From: Xanthomonas theicola
Lineage (GTDB): Bacteria; Pseudomonadota; Gammaproteobacteria; Xanthomonadales; Xanthomonadaceae
Length of the DNA stretch: 40,955 bases
Direction of reading: 5' to 3'
NCBI RefSeq assembly: GCF_014236795.1
Contig: NZ_CP049018.1
Location: forward strand, 1 to 40,955
Every line of letters starts with the position of its first letter. Position 1 is the stretch's first letter. The translations under genes were made by a program, and so were the position numbers. The notes beneath the pieces were generated by a model. That model did no database searches and was not told where the DNA came from. It saw nothing but the letters and a program-made list of their open reading frames with translations. This document shows positions 6,867 through 13,059 of this stretch, one piece after another.

Positions 6867-7922
6867 ATGGCACGGTCTGGGCTGTACAAAAGTGATGTGC
6901 AGCGTGCCCGCGATAGCCTGCGCGCAACGGGCAAGCATCCGTCTGTCGATGCGGTCCGGGTGGCGCTCGGCAACACGGGTTCCAAGACCACCATCCACCG
7001 CTATTTGAGGGAGTTGGAAGAGGAGGAAGGGCAAGGCGTTGGCGCGAAGATGGCCGTGAGCGACGCACTTCAAGACCTCGTCGCCCGCCTCGCCGAGCGC
7101 TTGCACAGCGAGGCCGACACGGTCGTGGCGCAGGCCCAGGCGCGCTTCCAGGCGCAGCTCCAGGAGCGCACCCAAGCGCTGGAGCAGGCCCGGCAAGAGG
7201 CTGACTCACTCACGACGCAGCTGCAGCGCTGCGAGACCGTACTGCAGGCAGAACGCGAGGCGGGCGACGCCGCCAGGGGCGAGGTGGCCCGCCGCACCAC
7301 CGAACTGGCTCAGTTGGAGGAGCGGATCTCCGGCCTGACCGTTCGCGTGGCCGAGTACGACGCCCATGCGAAATCGTTGGAACACAAGCACGAACACGCC
7401 AGGGAAGCCCTTGAGCACTACCGCACCTCGGTCAAGGACCAGCGTGAGCAGGAACAACGCCGGCACGCGCACCAGGTACAGGAACTGCAGGTTGCCCTGC
7501 GGCAGGCCAACGAGGCGCTGACCGCCAAGAACCACGACCTGATGCAGCTCAACCGCGACAATGGCCAGTGGCTGGAACGCCATACCCGGCTGGAGCGGGA
7601 ACTGGCGCAGGCATGCCAGCGGGCCGACGCCCAGCAGCGCGAGCGCGACGCACTGCGCCTGGCGGCTACGGAGTACCAAGCCCTGCAGGTGCGCTGGACC
7701 GGCGATATGCAAGCGCTGGAAAGCGTGCGCACTGAACTGGCTGCGGCGCGGACCGAGCTGGTCGAAGAGCGCCAGCGCCGGGAACACGCCGAGGCGGGCA
7801 CCTTGCGGGCCTCGGTACGTCTGAGCACGCTGGAACAGCTACTGGCGCAGCTGCGGCCAGCGCACTCCGTCGGCGAACCCGAAAAGGCCATCTCAGCCGG
7901 TGCAATGTCGGCAGGCAGATGA
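6867..7922 (+). CDS. tnpT: TnpT, KfrA-like cointegrate-resolution DNA-binding protein
   Basis: 351 residues. The N-terminus (about 1-60) is a KfrA_N-type DNA-binding domain (SGLYKSDVQRARDSL; HPSVDAVRVALG.TGSKTTIHRYL). The remainder (about 65-335) is a nearly unbroken Gln/Glu/Arg/Ala coiled coil. In TnXax1/Tn4651-type transposons TnpT binds the res site and assists TnpS. A plasmid KfrA is the alternative, but the divergent tnpS fragment and the res-like dyads favour TnpT. The gene appears intact, though its partner is dead. Its 3' end (from 7509) is duplicated at 10142. Confidence 0.75.
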   Translation: MARSGLYKSDVQRARDSLRATGKHPSVDAVRVALGNTGSKTTIHRYLRELEEEEGQGVGAKMAVSDALQDLVARLAERLHSEADTVVAQAQARFQAQLQERTQALEQARQEADSLTTQLQRCETVLQAEREAGDAARGEVARRTTELAQLEERISGLTVRVAEYDAHAKSLEHKHEHAREALEHYRTSVKDQREQEQRRHAHQVQELQVALRQANEALTAKNHDLMQLNRDNGQWLERHTRLERELAQACQRADAQQRERDALRLAATEYQALQVRWTGDMQALESVRTELAAARTELVEERQRREHAEAGTLRASVRLSTLEQLLAQLRPAHSVGEPEKAISAGAMSAGR

Positions 7923-8130
7923 TCAGCCGTTTCGGGGGAAGGCACCGGTCATCCCGTATGCCTTCGTCGTCCCAGCCAGGACTTCGGTGAGGTGAAGCGA
8001 AGCGAAGCGCTCCCCCGCTAAACTTGCTTCTACAGTCACTGCAGGAGATCGACATGGGTCTATGCAATTCAAAGCCGAACGTGGCAGGGTCACCTGCGCG
8101 TTATACAACCCACGCCACAGAGTCGGATCT
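7509..8130 (+). repeat. Copy A of duplicated module: tnpT 3' end, PIP promoter and effector 5' end
   Basis: Corresponds to 10142-10763. The coding part is collinear (offset 2633). The spacer and the first ~20-25 effector codons are also alike, with a small indel, after which the effectors diverge completely. The duplicated unit carries promoter and secretion signal together. Confidence 0.8.
7963..8024 (+). promoter_or_regulatory. PIP box and -10 element before the XopAF-like gene
   Basis: TTCGT (7963-7967), 15 bases, TTCGG (7983-7987): this fits the degenerate plant-inducible-promoter consensus TTCGB-N15-TTCGB bound by HrpX. After 31 bases comes TAAACT (8019-8024), fitting the YANNNT -10 element expected 30-32 bases downstream. 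The effector ATG follows at 8054. Confidence 0.7.
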
Positions 8131-8902
8131 AGGATCACCCTCATCTTCCTCTCATCAACCAGCAGCTTCAAATGCAGGAGCATTCGATGGTCTAAGCGGG
8201 CGCCCTCCAAGATTGTCTCATCATCGACTGGCGATGCGAGCCGGGCAATATACCCTAAAGCAAGCTTCTATAGCTGACTATCAATCAGAAAGAGGACACC
8301 CTAGCAATTCAATAAAAGATCGTAGCGGATCCTTGTTCCCTTGGGTTCGTGTCGACGGTGTTGATGCGGGATCCCCGTACAGCTTTGAGATAGATAGTTC
8401 CACTACAGTCAAAGTGGCAGGATTCAACGGCCTGACACCTAACCATGAAGGAACACGTCACCTCTACAGCGCTGGAACAAGCCAGGTGAACATGCCGGTG
8501 ATCACCGACAATATGACCGCCTGCATTGCGGTCGCATGCGCCGCGGAAAGAATCGATCCTTACACAGGCGAACGTATGCCCGGCGCGCAGGTTCGAGTAT
8601 TCCATCTCCTGCCTTTTAATCACGAAGAACTCATGCCGGAAAACGTTATAGCATCCATCCGCGATTATATATGTGACGTCAGAGCCAATGGCCTGACAAT
8701 GCGCGTCGCAATGTATGGAGGAGATCGAGACGGTGATTTCTCAGTGGGCACGGCAGAGGCGCTGGGGCGTTTATTCGAGAATGAAGGAATCCCCGTGGAA
8801 TTCAATGAAACATGCGCGAATCGCATTTCAGACGGGCTGCTCGGTGCCGTCATTCTAAATGACAATTCAACCCAGTTCATAAAGCATTTGGTTGCTGCCT
8901 GA
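8054..8902 (+). CDS. xopAF: XopAF/HopAF1-like (AvrXv3 family) type III effector
   Basis: 282 residues from ATG 8054 with AGGAG upstream. MGLC at the start is an N-myristoylation (G2) and acylation (C4) signal that would target the host plasma membrane. A Ser/Pro/Ala-rich secretion region (10-60) follows. The C-terminal domain has C157 in TACIAV and H184 in VFHLLPF, in the positions of the Cys/His pair of HopAF1, a CheD-like deamidase reported to act on methionine-recycling enzymes and block ethylene induction. The first ~20 residues match those of the XopE protein at 10689, whereas the rest does not, so this is a chimera by terminal reassortment. GC content is clearly lower than in the flanks. 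The family call is from motif pattern, not a search. Confidence 0.75.
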   Translation: MGLCNSKPNVAGSPARYTTHATESDLGSPSSSSHQPAASNAGAFDGLSGRPPRLSHHRLAMRAGQYTLKQASIADYQSERGHPSNSIKDRSGSLFPWVRVDGVDAGSPYSFEIDSSTTVKVAGFNGLTPNHEGTRHLYSAGTSQVNMPVITDNMTACIAVACAAERIDPYTGERMPGAQVRVFHLLPFNHEELMPENVIASIRDYICDVRANGLTMRVAMYGGDRDGDFSVGTAEALGRLFENEGIPVEFNETCANRISDGLLGAVILNDNSTQFIKHLVAA

Positions 8903-8964
8903 CATAAATTCACTGACTAGATATCTTTTTGCGAAAATAGTTTGATGGATTTTTCAGAGACGAC

Positions 8965-9417
8965 TACTTGGCGATGGCCACTTGGGCCAGCACGCTGGCA
9001 TCGGCCTGGCCGCGCTCGATGATCATGGTCGCCAGCTGCGCTCCACTGCGGCGATGTCGGCGGCCAGGGTCTGCTCGAACAGCTGGCGCGGGTCCGGATC
9101 CATGCGTTTGGTGCGCGCTGCGAACTGCAGACGCTTGAGGCGGGCGATCTCGGCGGTCAGCGCCGCGTTCTGGGTCTCGCGCAACTGGATGGCGCGGGTC
9201 CAGGGCCTGGATGCGGGCGTCGCGGGCGTCTAGCTGAGCAGATTGGTGGGCGATGGTCTGCAGTGCCTGGTCGCGCTCGTCGAACGAGGCGTCGCGCTCA
9301 TCGCACCATGCGCAGCCAGTGCCGCATCGCGCTGGGACTGCATCGCCAGCAGCGGCGCACGCAGCGCCGACGGGTCGTCGATGGCAGCGGTAGCGCGTCG
9401 ATCCATGCCGTCAGCAT
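8965..9417 (-). pseudogene. IS66-family TnpC 5' remnant
   Basis: Minus-strand fragments in shifted frames. They include the start MLTAWIDALPLP (ATG 9417), a coiled-coil region (ERDQALQTIAHQSAQLDARDARIQAL) and a segment ending RGQADASVLAQVAIAK with a stop near 8965. These are N-terminal parts of an IS66 transposase. The catalytic region is missing and several frameshifts separate the parts, so it is inactive. Confidence 0.55.
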
Positions 9418-9683
9418 GCCACTGTTACAGCGCCTTGGCACCTGCCATCGGCGGGATAGACAGCCGCTGCAAGTCCACGCCCGCGCACAGTCAGGCAAAC
9501 TGCCCCCGGGCGGTCGCAGCACAGCAGCTTGATCCGCGTGGCAGCGCGATTGGCGAACACGTAGGCCTCGCCCTCTGCCGGGGTCCGATGCATCGCCGTT
9601 TGCGCCGCCAGCAGCAGCCGGTCGATGCCGCAGCGCAGGTCCGTGGGCGCGGTGACCAGCCACCAGCGCTGCAGGCTCAGCAT
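9411..9683 (-). pseudogene. Degenerate IS66 TnpB (Orf2) remnant
   Basis: An open frame of about 90 codons from ATG 9683, overlapping the tnpA stop. The first 60 residues follow the TnpB pattern (TDLRCGIDRLLLAAQT; VFANRAATRIKLL.CDRPG). The next part, which should read through a conserved LH-x-GRFVWP segment, is out of register, and the protein is shorter than the usual ~115 residues. Treated as non-functional. Confidence 0.55.
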
Positions 9684-9978
9684 GCGCCCAGCGCACGCAG
9701 TAGCCCGACCAGCCACGCCGGATCGACCTGCACCAGCGCAGCCGCATCCCGCCGGCCAGGTGCAACTGCACGGTGGCAGCCGAATCAGGCGCCGCAACCG
9801 GCTGCACGCGCAGCGGCAACTCCCCGGCGAGCGCCACGGGGCCTTTGGCCAGCCTGCGCCGCCAATACCCGAAACTGGCCAGCGACAGCCCCTGCTCACG
9901 ACACCACGCCGCCTGGCTCAGCCCATTGACGCGCCACGCTTGCACATGCTCCGCCCACTGTTCGCTCTTGCTGTGCAT
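9677..9978 (-). pseudogene. Degenerate IS66 TnpA (Orf1) remnant
   Basis: From ATG 9978 the product starts MHSKSEQWAEHVQAWRVNG and contains an HTH-like segment (LSQAAWCREQGLSLASFGYWRRR). A frameshift after GGMRLRW is needed to reach the normal end VDPAWLVGLLRALGAC and the TGA at 9677-9679. Frameshifted, so inactive. Confidence 0.6.
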
Positions 9979-10029
9979 CCAAAATCTCCGTTTGGAAAGA
10001 GCGGCTATGCAAGCGGTAGCCATGAGACT

Positions 10030-10141
10030 GAACTGGCGTGGCGGTGTTGTTCTGTTGCCCCAAAATACCCGCTAACTCACTGATGCAATGGGTGAAATGC
10101 AATTATGTGAGCTATTTTTACACGTATGTCGGCTGAACCCC
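10030..10141. repeat. Tn3/TnXax1-type transposon end, copy 1
   Basis: About 112 bp, nearly the same as 12037-12149 and in the same orientation. The outer edge reads ...GTCGGCTGAACCCC (complement GGGGTTCAGCC, a Tn3-type GGGG terminus). Long terminal repeats of around 90 bp are a feature of TnXax1 elements as I remember them. Its outer edge joins directly to tnpT codons at 10142, so one element end lies inside a tnpT copy. Confidence 0.65.
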
Positions 10142-10555
10142 AACGAGGCGCTGACCGCCAAGAACCACGACCTGATGCAGCTCAACCGGGAAAACGGCCA
10201 GTGGCTGGAACGCCAGACCCGCCTGGAGCGGGAACTGGCGCAGGCACGCCAGCGGGCCGACGCCCAGCAACGCGAGCGCGATTCGCTGCGCCTGGCGGCC
10301 GCCGAGCACCAAGCCCTGCAGGTGCGCTGGACCGGCGGTGTCCACGCGCTGGAAAGCGTGCGCACCGAACTGTCGGCGGCGCGGACCGAACTGGTCGAAG
10401 AGCGCCAGCACCGGGAACACGCCGAAGCGGACACCGTGCGGGCCACGGTGCGCCTGAGCACGCTGGAACAACTCCTGGCGCAGCTGCGGCCAGCGCACTC
10501 CGTTGGCGAACTCGAAAACGCCATCGCAGCCGGTGCAATGCCGGCAGGCAAATGA
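10142..10555 (+). pseudogene. tnpT: Second tnpT 3' fragment
   Basis: 137 codons of the TnpT coiled coil (NEALTAKNHDLMQLNRENGQ ...) ending at the same TGA as the full gene. The sequence is collinear with 7509-7922 without indels but with scattered substitutions. The frame is open upstream through the transposon end, which offers an ATG at 10088, but the DNA-binding domain is absent. It is a fragment carried with the XopE module. Confidence 0.8.
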
Positions 10556-10598
10556 TCAGCCGCTTGGCGAAGGCTCGGGAATCCTCCGCGTCAGTGCC

Positions 10599-10659
10599 TT
10601 CGTCGTCCCAGCCAGGATTTCGGTGAGGCGGAGCGAATCGGCGCGCTCCCCGCCAGACT
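10599..10659 (+). promoter_or_regulatory. PIP box and -10 element before xopE
   Basis: TTCGT (10599-10603), 15 bases, TTCGG (10619-10623), then 30 bases and CAGACT (10654-10659), which fits YANNNT. It is the duplicate of the element at 7963 and predicts HrpG/HrpX control of the effector. Confidence 0.7.
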
Positions 10660-10688
10660 TGCTTCTACAGTCACTGCAGGAGATCAAG

Positions 10689-11765
10689 ATGGGGCTATGC
10701 AGTTCAAAGCCGAGCGTGGTGGGTTCACCCGTAGCGGGTTCACCTGAGCATTATTTAACCCACACCGCAGAGCAGACCACGCCCTCTACGCCTTCATCCC
10801 CCGAGGCGCCCATGTCACCCAGCCTGCATGGCTTGGTGGCACTCGGCTCTTCGGGAACGAGACGGGGTCGCTTCCGGCAGCCACCCCTACAGCCGCACGA
10901 AGTTCAGCAGGCGGCCTACCAGCTTGGTATGCGACTCAGCGGCAGACCCATCGAAGACGCGAGCGACCGTCAACGCCTTGCCGACGCGACAGAGACGGTA
11001 CACGAGACACGACTCGCCTTGCACCGTGGACGAGGCAATGTCGATAGCGATCTGCGGCTCAGCAACGGACGGAGCGCCACCTACAGCTCCCTGTCTTACT
11101 GTCTCGGTGAAAATGACGAAAATTTACTGGCGGGCAGCGCGCTGGCTGCCGGGGCAGGCAACTGTGATCACAATGCAGCGATTAACGCACGTCGGCATGC
11201 GGTTCGCATGGAGGATGGCGGGCAGATGATGAATGTACGCGACTATGAGCAGACCCACCTCTATGCGCTGTACCAGCCACCAAGCTCGGCAGAGGCGGAA
11301 GAATCACCTGTAGTCCTCGACTCGTGGGGCGACGGTCCGGCCGTTCTACTAAGGGATTCGCACTGGGCCGAAACGTACGGAACATCCACCAACGTAATTG
11401 AACGCTTCGACAAGCGCGATGCAATCGACGCGCTTGCCAGGACAACCGCATTCAGAGCCGAGATCGAGGATCCGCAAACTGATCTCCATGCGAATGCGCG
11501 CGACCTGGAGACAGCATTTCTAGCCAACCCCGCACCCGGCGATATCTTTTCCGCGATGCCTGTCATCGCGCCCGAGCTGGCCCAGAGCACGCGTCAACGG
11601 CTGCAAGAGTACTCACCGCGGACGCGTCAAGCTCTAGCCGCCGATGCTGCGCGGCAGGCCTATGGACTGGATAACGCACAGCCCATCTCGCCGCGCACAA
11701 CTGCTGCGATCCTTGAAGATGCAGAGCGCCTGGATGCCTTGGGTCGCCCTCCCTTGAGTTGGTGA
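10689..11765 (+). CDS. xopE: XopE family (HopX/AvrPphE) type III effector
   Basis: 358 residues from ATG 10689 with AGGAG upstream. MGLCSSK is a myristoylation/acylation signal. A Ser/Pro/Thr-rich segment (20-60) is the likely secretion region. The transglutaminase-like cysteine-protease fold of HopX is indicated by C159 (GAGNCDHNA), H190 (YEQTHLYAL) and D211 (VVLDSWGDG). The family acts inside plant cells and suppresses immunity; HopX1 degrades JAZ repressors. XopE2 and XopE3 are the closest types I recall, but I cannot separate them without alignment. It follows its own PIP box and lies on a module bounded on both sides by direct copies of a Tn3-type end. Confidence 0.9.
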   Translation: MGLCSSKPSVVGSPVAGSPEHYLTHTAEQTTPSTPSSPEAPMSPSLHGLVALGSSGTRRGRFRQPPLQPHEVQQAAYQLGMRLSGRPIEDASDRQRLADATETVHETRLALHRGRGNVDSDLRLSNGRSATYSSLSYCLGENDENLLAGSALAAGAGNCDHNAAINARRHAVRMEDGGQMMNVRDYEQTHLYALYQPPSSAEAEESPVVLDSWGDGPAVLLRDSHWAETYGTSTNVIERFDKRDAIDALARTTAFRAEIEDPQTDLHANARDLETAFLANPAPGDIFSAMPVIAPELAQSTRQRLQEYSPRTRQALAADAARQAYGLDNAQPISPRTTAAILEDAERLDALGRPPLSW

Positions 11766-12036
11766 CGATGGATCAAGCCGGATGAGCGTCGGCACGTCCA
11801 TCACTCCACCGGAGCGCGCTTGGGCGCGCCATGCGCGGTGCCATAGGTCGGGCCTGACACGTCGCCAACGTGTAGCGCGAGGTGGACGCCGAATTGCGGC
11901 TCTCCGTGTTGACCTGGTGACGCACGTGCAGCAGTAGCCCGGCATGAGGGTCGGCAGGGCGTCATTAGAATCCTTTTCTGACAGGGAGTTAGCTCACTTG
12001 TGTGGCTGTGTTTTACACGAATCCCTGCCGACTCTC
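11766..12036. other. Gene-free spacer with a 10 bp inverted repeat
   Basis: No convincing gene. GTCGGCAGGG (11950-11959) and CCCTGCCGAC (12023-12032) are perfect inverted arms. Between them a stretch near 11990-12020 (TTGTGTGGCTGTG...TTTTACACG) resembles the inner part of the transposon end at 12037-12149 (TTGTGAGC...TTTTTACACG), so this may be a decayed older end. Confidence 0.45.
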
Positions 12037-12149
12037 GAACTGGCGTTGGCGGTGTAGTTCTGTTGCCCCAAAATATCCGCTAACTCACTGATGCAATGGA
12101 TGAAATCCTATCTTGTGAGCTATTTTTACACGTATGTCGGCTGAACCCC
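12037..12149. repeat. Tn3/TnXax1-type transposon end, copy 2 (right border of the virulence segment)
   Basis: Nearly identical to 10030-10141 and in the same orientation, with the outer GGGG (complement) at 12146-12149. To its right the backbone resumes. The bases after it (AAGGC) would be one half of a 5 bp target duplication; the other half cannot be placed because the left end of the transposon has been lost. Confidence 0.65.
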
Positions 12150-12153
12150 AAGG

Positions 12154-12183
12154 CGGGCCGCCTTGAACGGCCCGTTTCCGTTT
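12154..12183 (+). terminator. Possible terminator hairpin
   Basis: CGGGCCG (12154-12160) and CGGCCCG (12168-12174) form a 7 bp stem with a 7-base loop, followed by a T-rich tail (GTTTCCGTTT). It lies just outside the transposon end and before the RHH gene at 12229. Confidence 0.4.
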
Positions 12184-12228
12184 GCCCGCAGATCATGATA
12201 AAAATAGCGCGACCCAGGAGGCCCCACT

Positions 12229-12534
12229 ATGCCTGCCCCACTCTCCCGTGAAGCCAACGGCACCGAGCGCATCACTGTCGTGATGACCCCGGCACAGAAG
12301 CGCGCGCTTCAACAGCGCGCCCGGCATGCTGGGCTGACAATCAGCGACTACATCCGGCGCCAGGCGCTGGACAGCGAGGATCTCGGGCCGCTGCTGGAGC
12401 AACTGCGTGCCTCCACGGTACAGGCCAATCGGGCGCTAGACAGCCTGTTCACGCGCCTGCAAACGCACGCCCAGGACCTGAATATCGCAGAGGCGGCAGC
12501 ACGTGCCAGCGCCCGGCGGGCGAATGCATCATGA
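12229..12534 (+). CDS. Ribbon-helix-helix (MobC-like) DNA-binding protein, copy B
   Basis: 101 residues, ATG 12229 with AGGAGG nine bases upstream. The RHH region is ERITVVMTPAQKRALQQRARHAG-LTISDYIRRQALD. It is followed by a helical tail (LLEQLRASTVQANRALDSLFTRLQ). It is paralogous in layout to the protein at 3822. The stop codon overlaps the ATG of the next gene (ATGA). The role could be repressor or relaxosome accessory; the conserved pairing with a coiled-coil protein argues for a two-component complex. Confidence 0.65.
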   Translation: MPAPLSREANGTERITVVMTPAQKRALQQRARHAGLTISDYIRRQALDSEDLGPLLEQLRASTVQANRALDSLFTRLQTHAQDLNIAEAAARASARRANAS

Positions 12535-12737
12535 CCAGCTTGACCGACGTGATGAAGGCGCTTCGAGAGGTCATCGTGATGAATGAGCGCGTCACGACCC
12601 TAGCTGGCCTCGTGGACAAGCTTGCGGCCGAAAGCATCGAAACACGTGAACGCCTGGTGCGCGTTGAAACCATCCTGGAACTGGCATTCAAGTCTCCCTC
12701 TGCCAACAGGGGAGCGCTATTGCCTGGTCCAGACTAA
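12531..12737 (+). CDS. Small coiled-coil protein, partner of RHH copy B
   Basis: 68 residues (MTSLTDVMKALREVIVMNER). Heptad-like helices cover residues 5-52 (VTTLAGLVDKLAAESIETRERLVRVETILELAF). The C-terminus is loose (PSANRGALLPGPD). It overlaps the RHH gene by four bases, as its paralog at 4115 also does by one base. No known family. Downstream lies the control region of the first rep gene. Confidence 0.6.
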   Translation: MTSLTDVMKALREVIVMNERVTTLAGLVDKLAAESIETRERLVRVETILELAFKSPSANRGALLPGPD

Positions 12738-12874
12738 TTGGACAGTGGGAACGTCTTTGCCTAATGAAATTTACGATATGCGGGGTCGCACCGAGAACCG
12801 ATACTTGAGGTGATTTTGACAGTGCGTGCCGCCTGAAAGCGTGCGAAAACCAAGCTTTCAGACGGCCGAATACG
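12738..12874. other. Leader region upstream of rep copy 1, with one stem-loop
   Basis: No gene. A possible forward promoter starts at TTGGAC (12738-12743), with CTAATG or TAATGA 17-18 bases on. A stem-loop with perfect arms CTGAAAGC (12833-12840) and GCTTTCAG (12854-12861) follows, extended by GCC/GGC. It lies just before the terminator of the antisense RNA. Confidence 0.35.
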
Positions 12875-12904
12875 AAAAAACCGCCTTTGGCGAGGCGGTT
12901 TTTT
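12875..12904. terminator. Bidirectional terminator
   Basis: AAAAAACCGCC (12875-12885) and GGCGGTTTTTT (12894-12904) are perfect 11 bp arms with an 8-base loop. A and T runs flank both sides. On the minus strand it ends the putative antisense RNA. On the plus strand it would force rep messages to begin downstream or to escape termination. Confidence 0.85.
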
Positions 12905-12949
12905 CACAACAGGTGCTGGCGGAACCACCAGCAGATTCGGATCTGGCTG
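12875..12949 (-). ncRNA. Putative antisense RNA controlling rep copy 1
   Basis: A minus-strand promoter TTGCAC (complement of 12979-12984), 17 bases, TAGGAT (complement of 12956-12961) predicts a start near 12949. The strong terminator at 12904-12875 would end it, giving about 75 nt. The RNA holds a stem-loop with arms TGCTGG/CCAGCA (12914-12919 with 12928-12933). Size, position upstream of a leader peptide, and a self-contained promoter-terminator pair match countertranscribed RNAs of IncFII/IncB/IncL-M-type replicons. Sequence-based inference only. Confidence 0.65.
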
Positions 12950-12993
12950 ACTCGAATCCTACCTCCGCCGGCTACGCCGTGCAAGAGGGAAGG

Positions 12994-13059
12994 ATGACCA
13001 GGCGAACATGCCCGACACCCTGCCCCGCCGCCTCTAGGCGCGGGGCATGGCAGACCTAA
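12994..13059 (+). CDS. Leader peptide of rep copy 1
   Basis: 21 residues (MTRRTCPTPC, then PAASRRGAWQT). GAGGGAAGG directly precedes its ATG, a far better ribosome site than that of rep. Its stop (13057-13059) lies 13 bases inside rep, so ribosomes finishing it pass through and open the hairpin over the rep start. It resembles the leader at 15251 in its basic start and a terminal RG-G/A-W segment. The likely role is translational coupling, as with the leader peptides of IncFII/IncB replicons. Confidence 0.65.
   Translation: MTRRTCPTPCPAASRRGAWQT
13021..13047 (+). promoter_or_regulatory. Hairpin covering the rep copy 1 start
   Basis: TGCCCCGC (13021-13028) pairs perfectly with GCGGGGCA (13040-13047), with an inner GCCT/AGGC stem. 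The right arm contains the only Shine-Dalgarno-like bases and the A of the rep ATG. CCGCC within it could pair with GGCGG (12918-12922) at the loop of the antisense target hairpin. Confidence 0.6.

Larger units (their letters stand above)
8965..10020 (-). mobile_element. Remnant of an IS66-family element
   Basis: Degenerate tnpA, tnpB and the start of tnpC lie in the IS66 order on the minus strand, with overlapping ATG/TGA joints. All three carry frameshifts or truncations. The left border is where tnpC breaks off (about 8965). The right border abuts the Tn3-type end at 10030. It sits between the two effector modules. Confidence 0.6.
10142..10763 (+). repeat. Copy B of duplicated module: tnpT 3' end, PIP promoter and effector 5' end
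   Basis: Pairs with 7509-8130. It shows similarity through the intergenic promoter and the first codons of the effector (MGLCSSKPSVVGSP against MGLCNSKPNVAGSP). The two copies lie in direct orientation, 2.63 kb apart. Confidence 0.8.

Noticed and set aside
8024..8053. Upstream extension of the XopAF-like protein
   Set aside because: The MGLC start at 8054 has a good ribosome site and provides the myristoylation signal; the extension overlaps the predicted -10 region.
10088..10141. N-terminal extension of the second tnpT fragment from an ATG in the transposon end
   Set aside because: The bases are transposon-end sequence shared with 12037-12149, not tnpT coding sequence.
12911..12970. tRNA-like 3' end (TCGAATCCTACCTCCGCC)
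   Set aside because: The 5' side of the T stem does not pair and there is no anticodon arm. The segment is better explained as part of the antisense RNA and its promoter.
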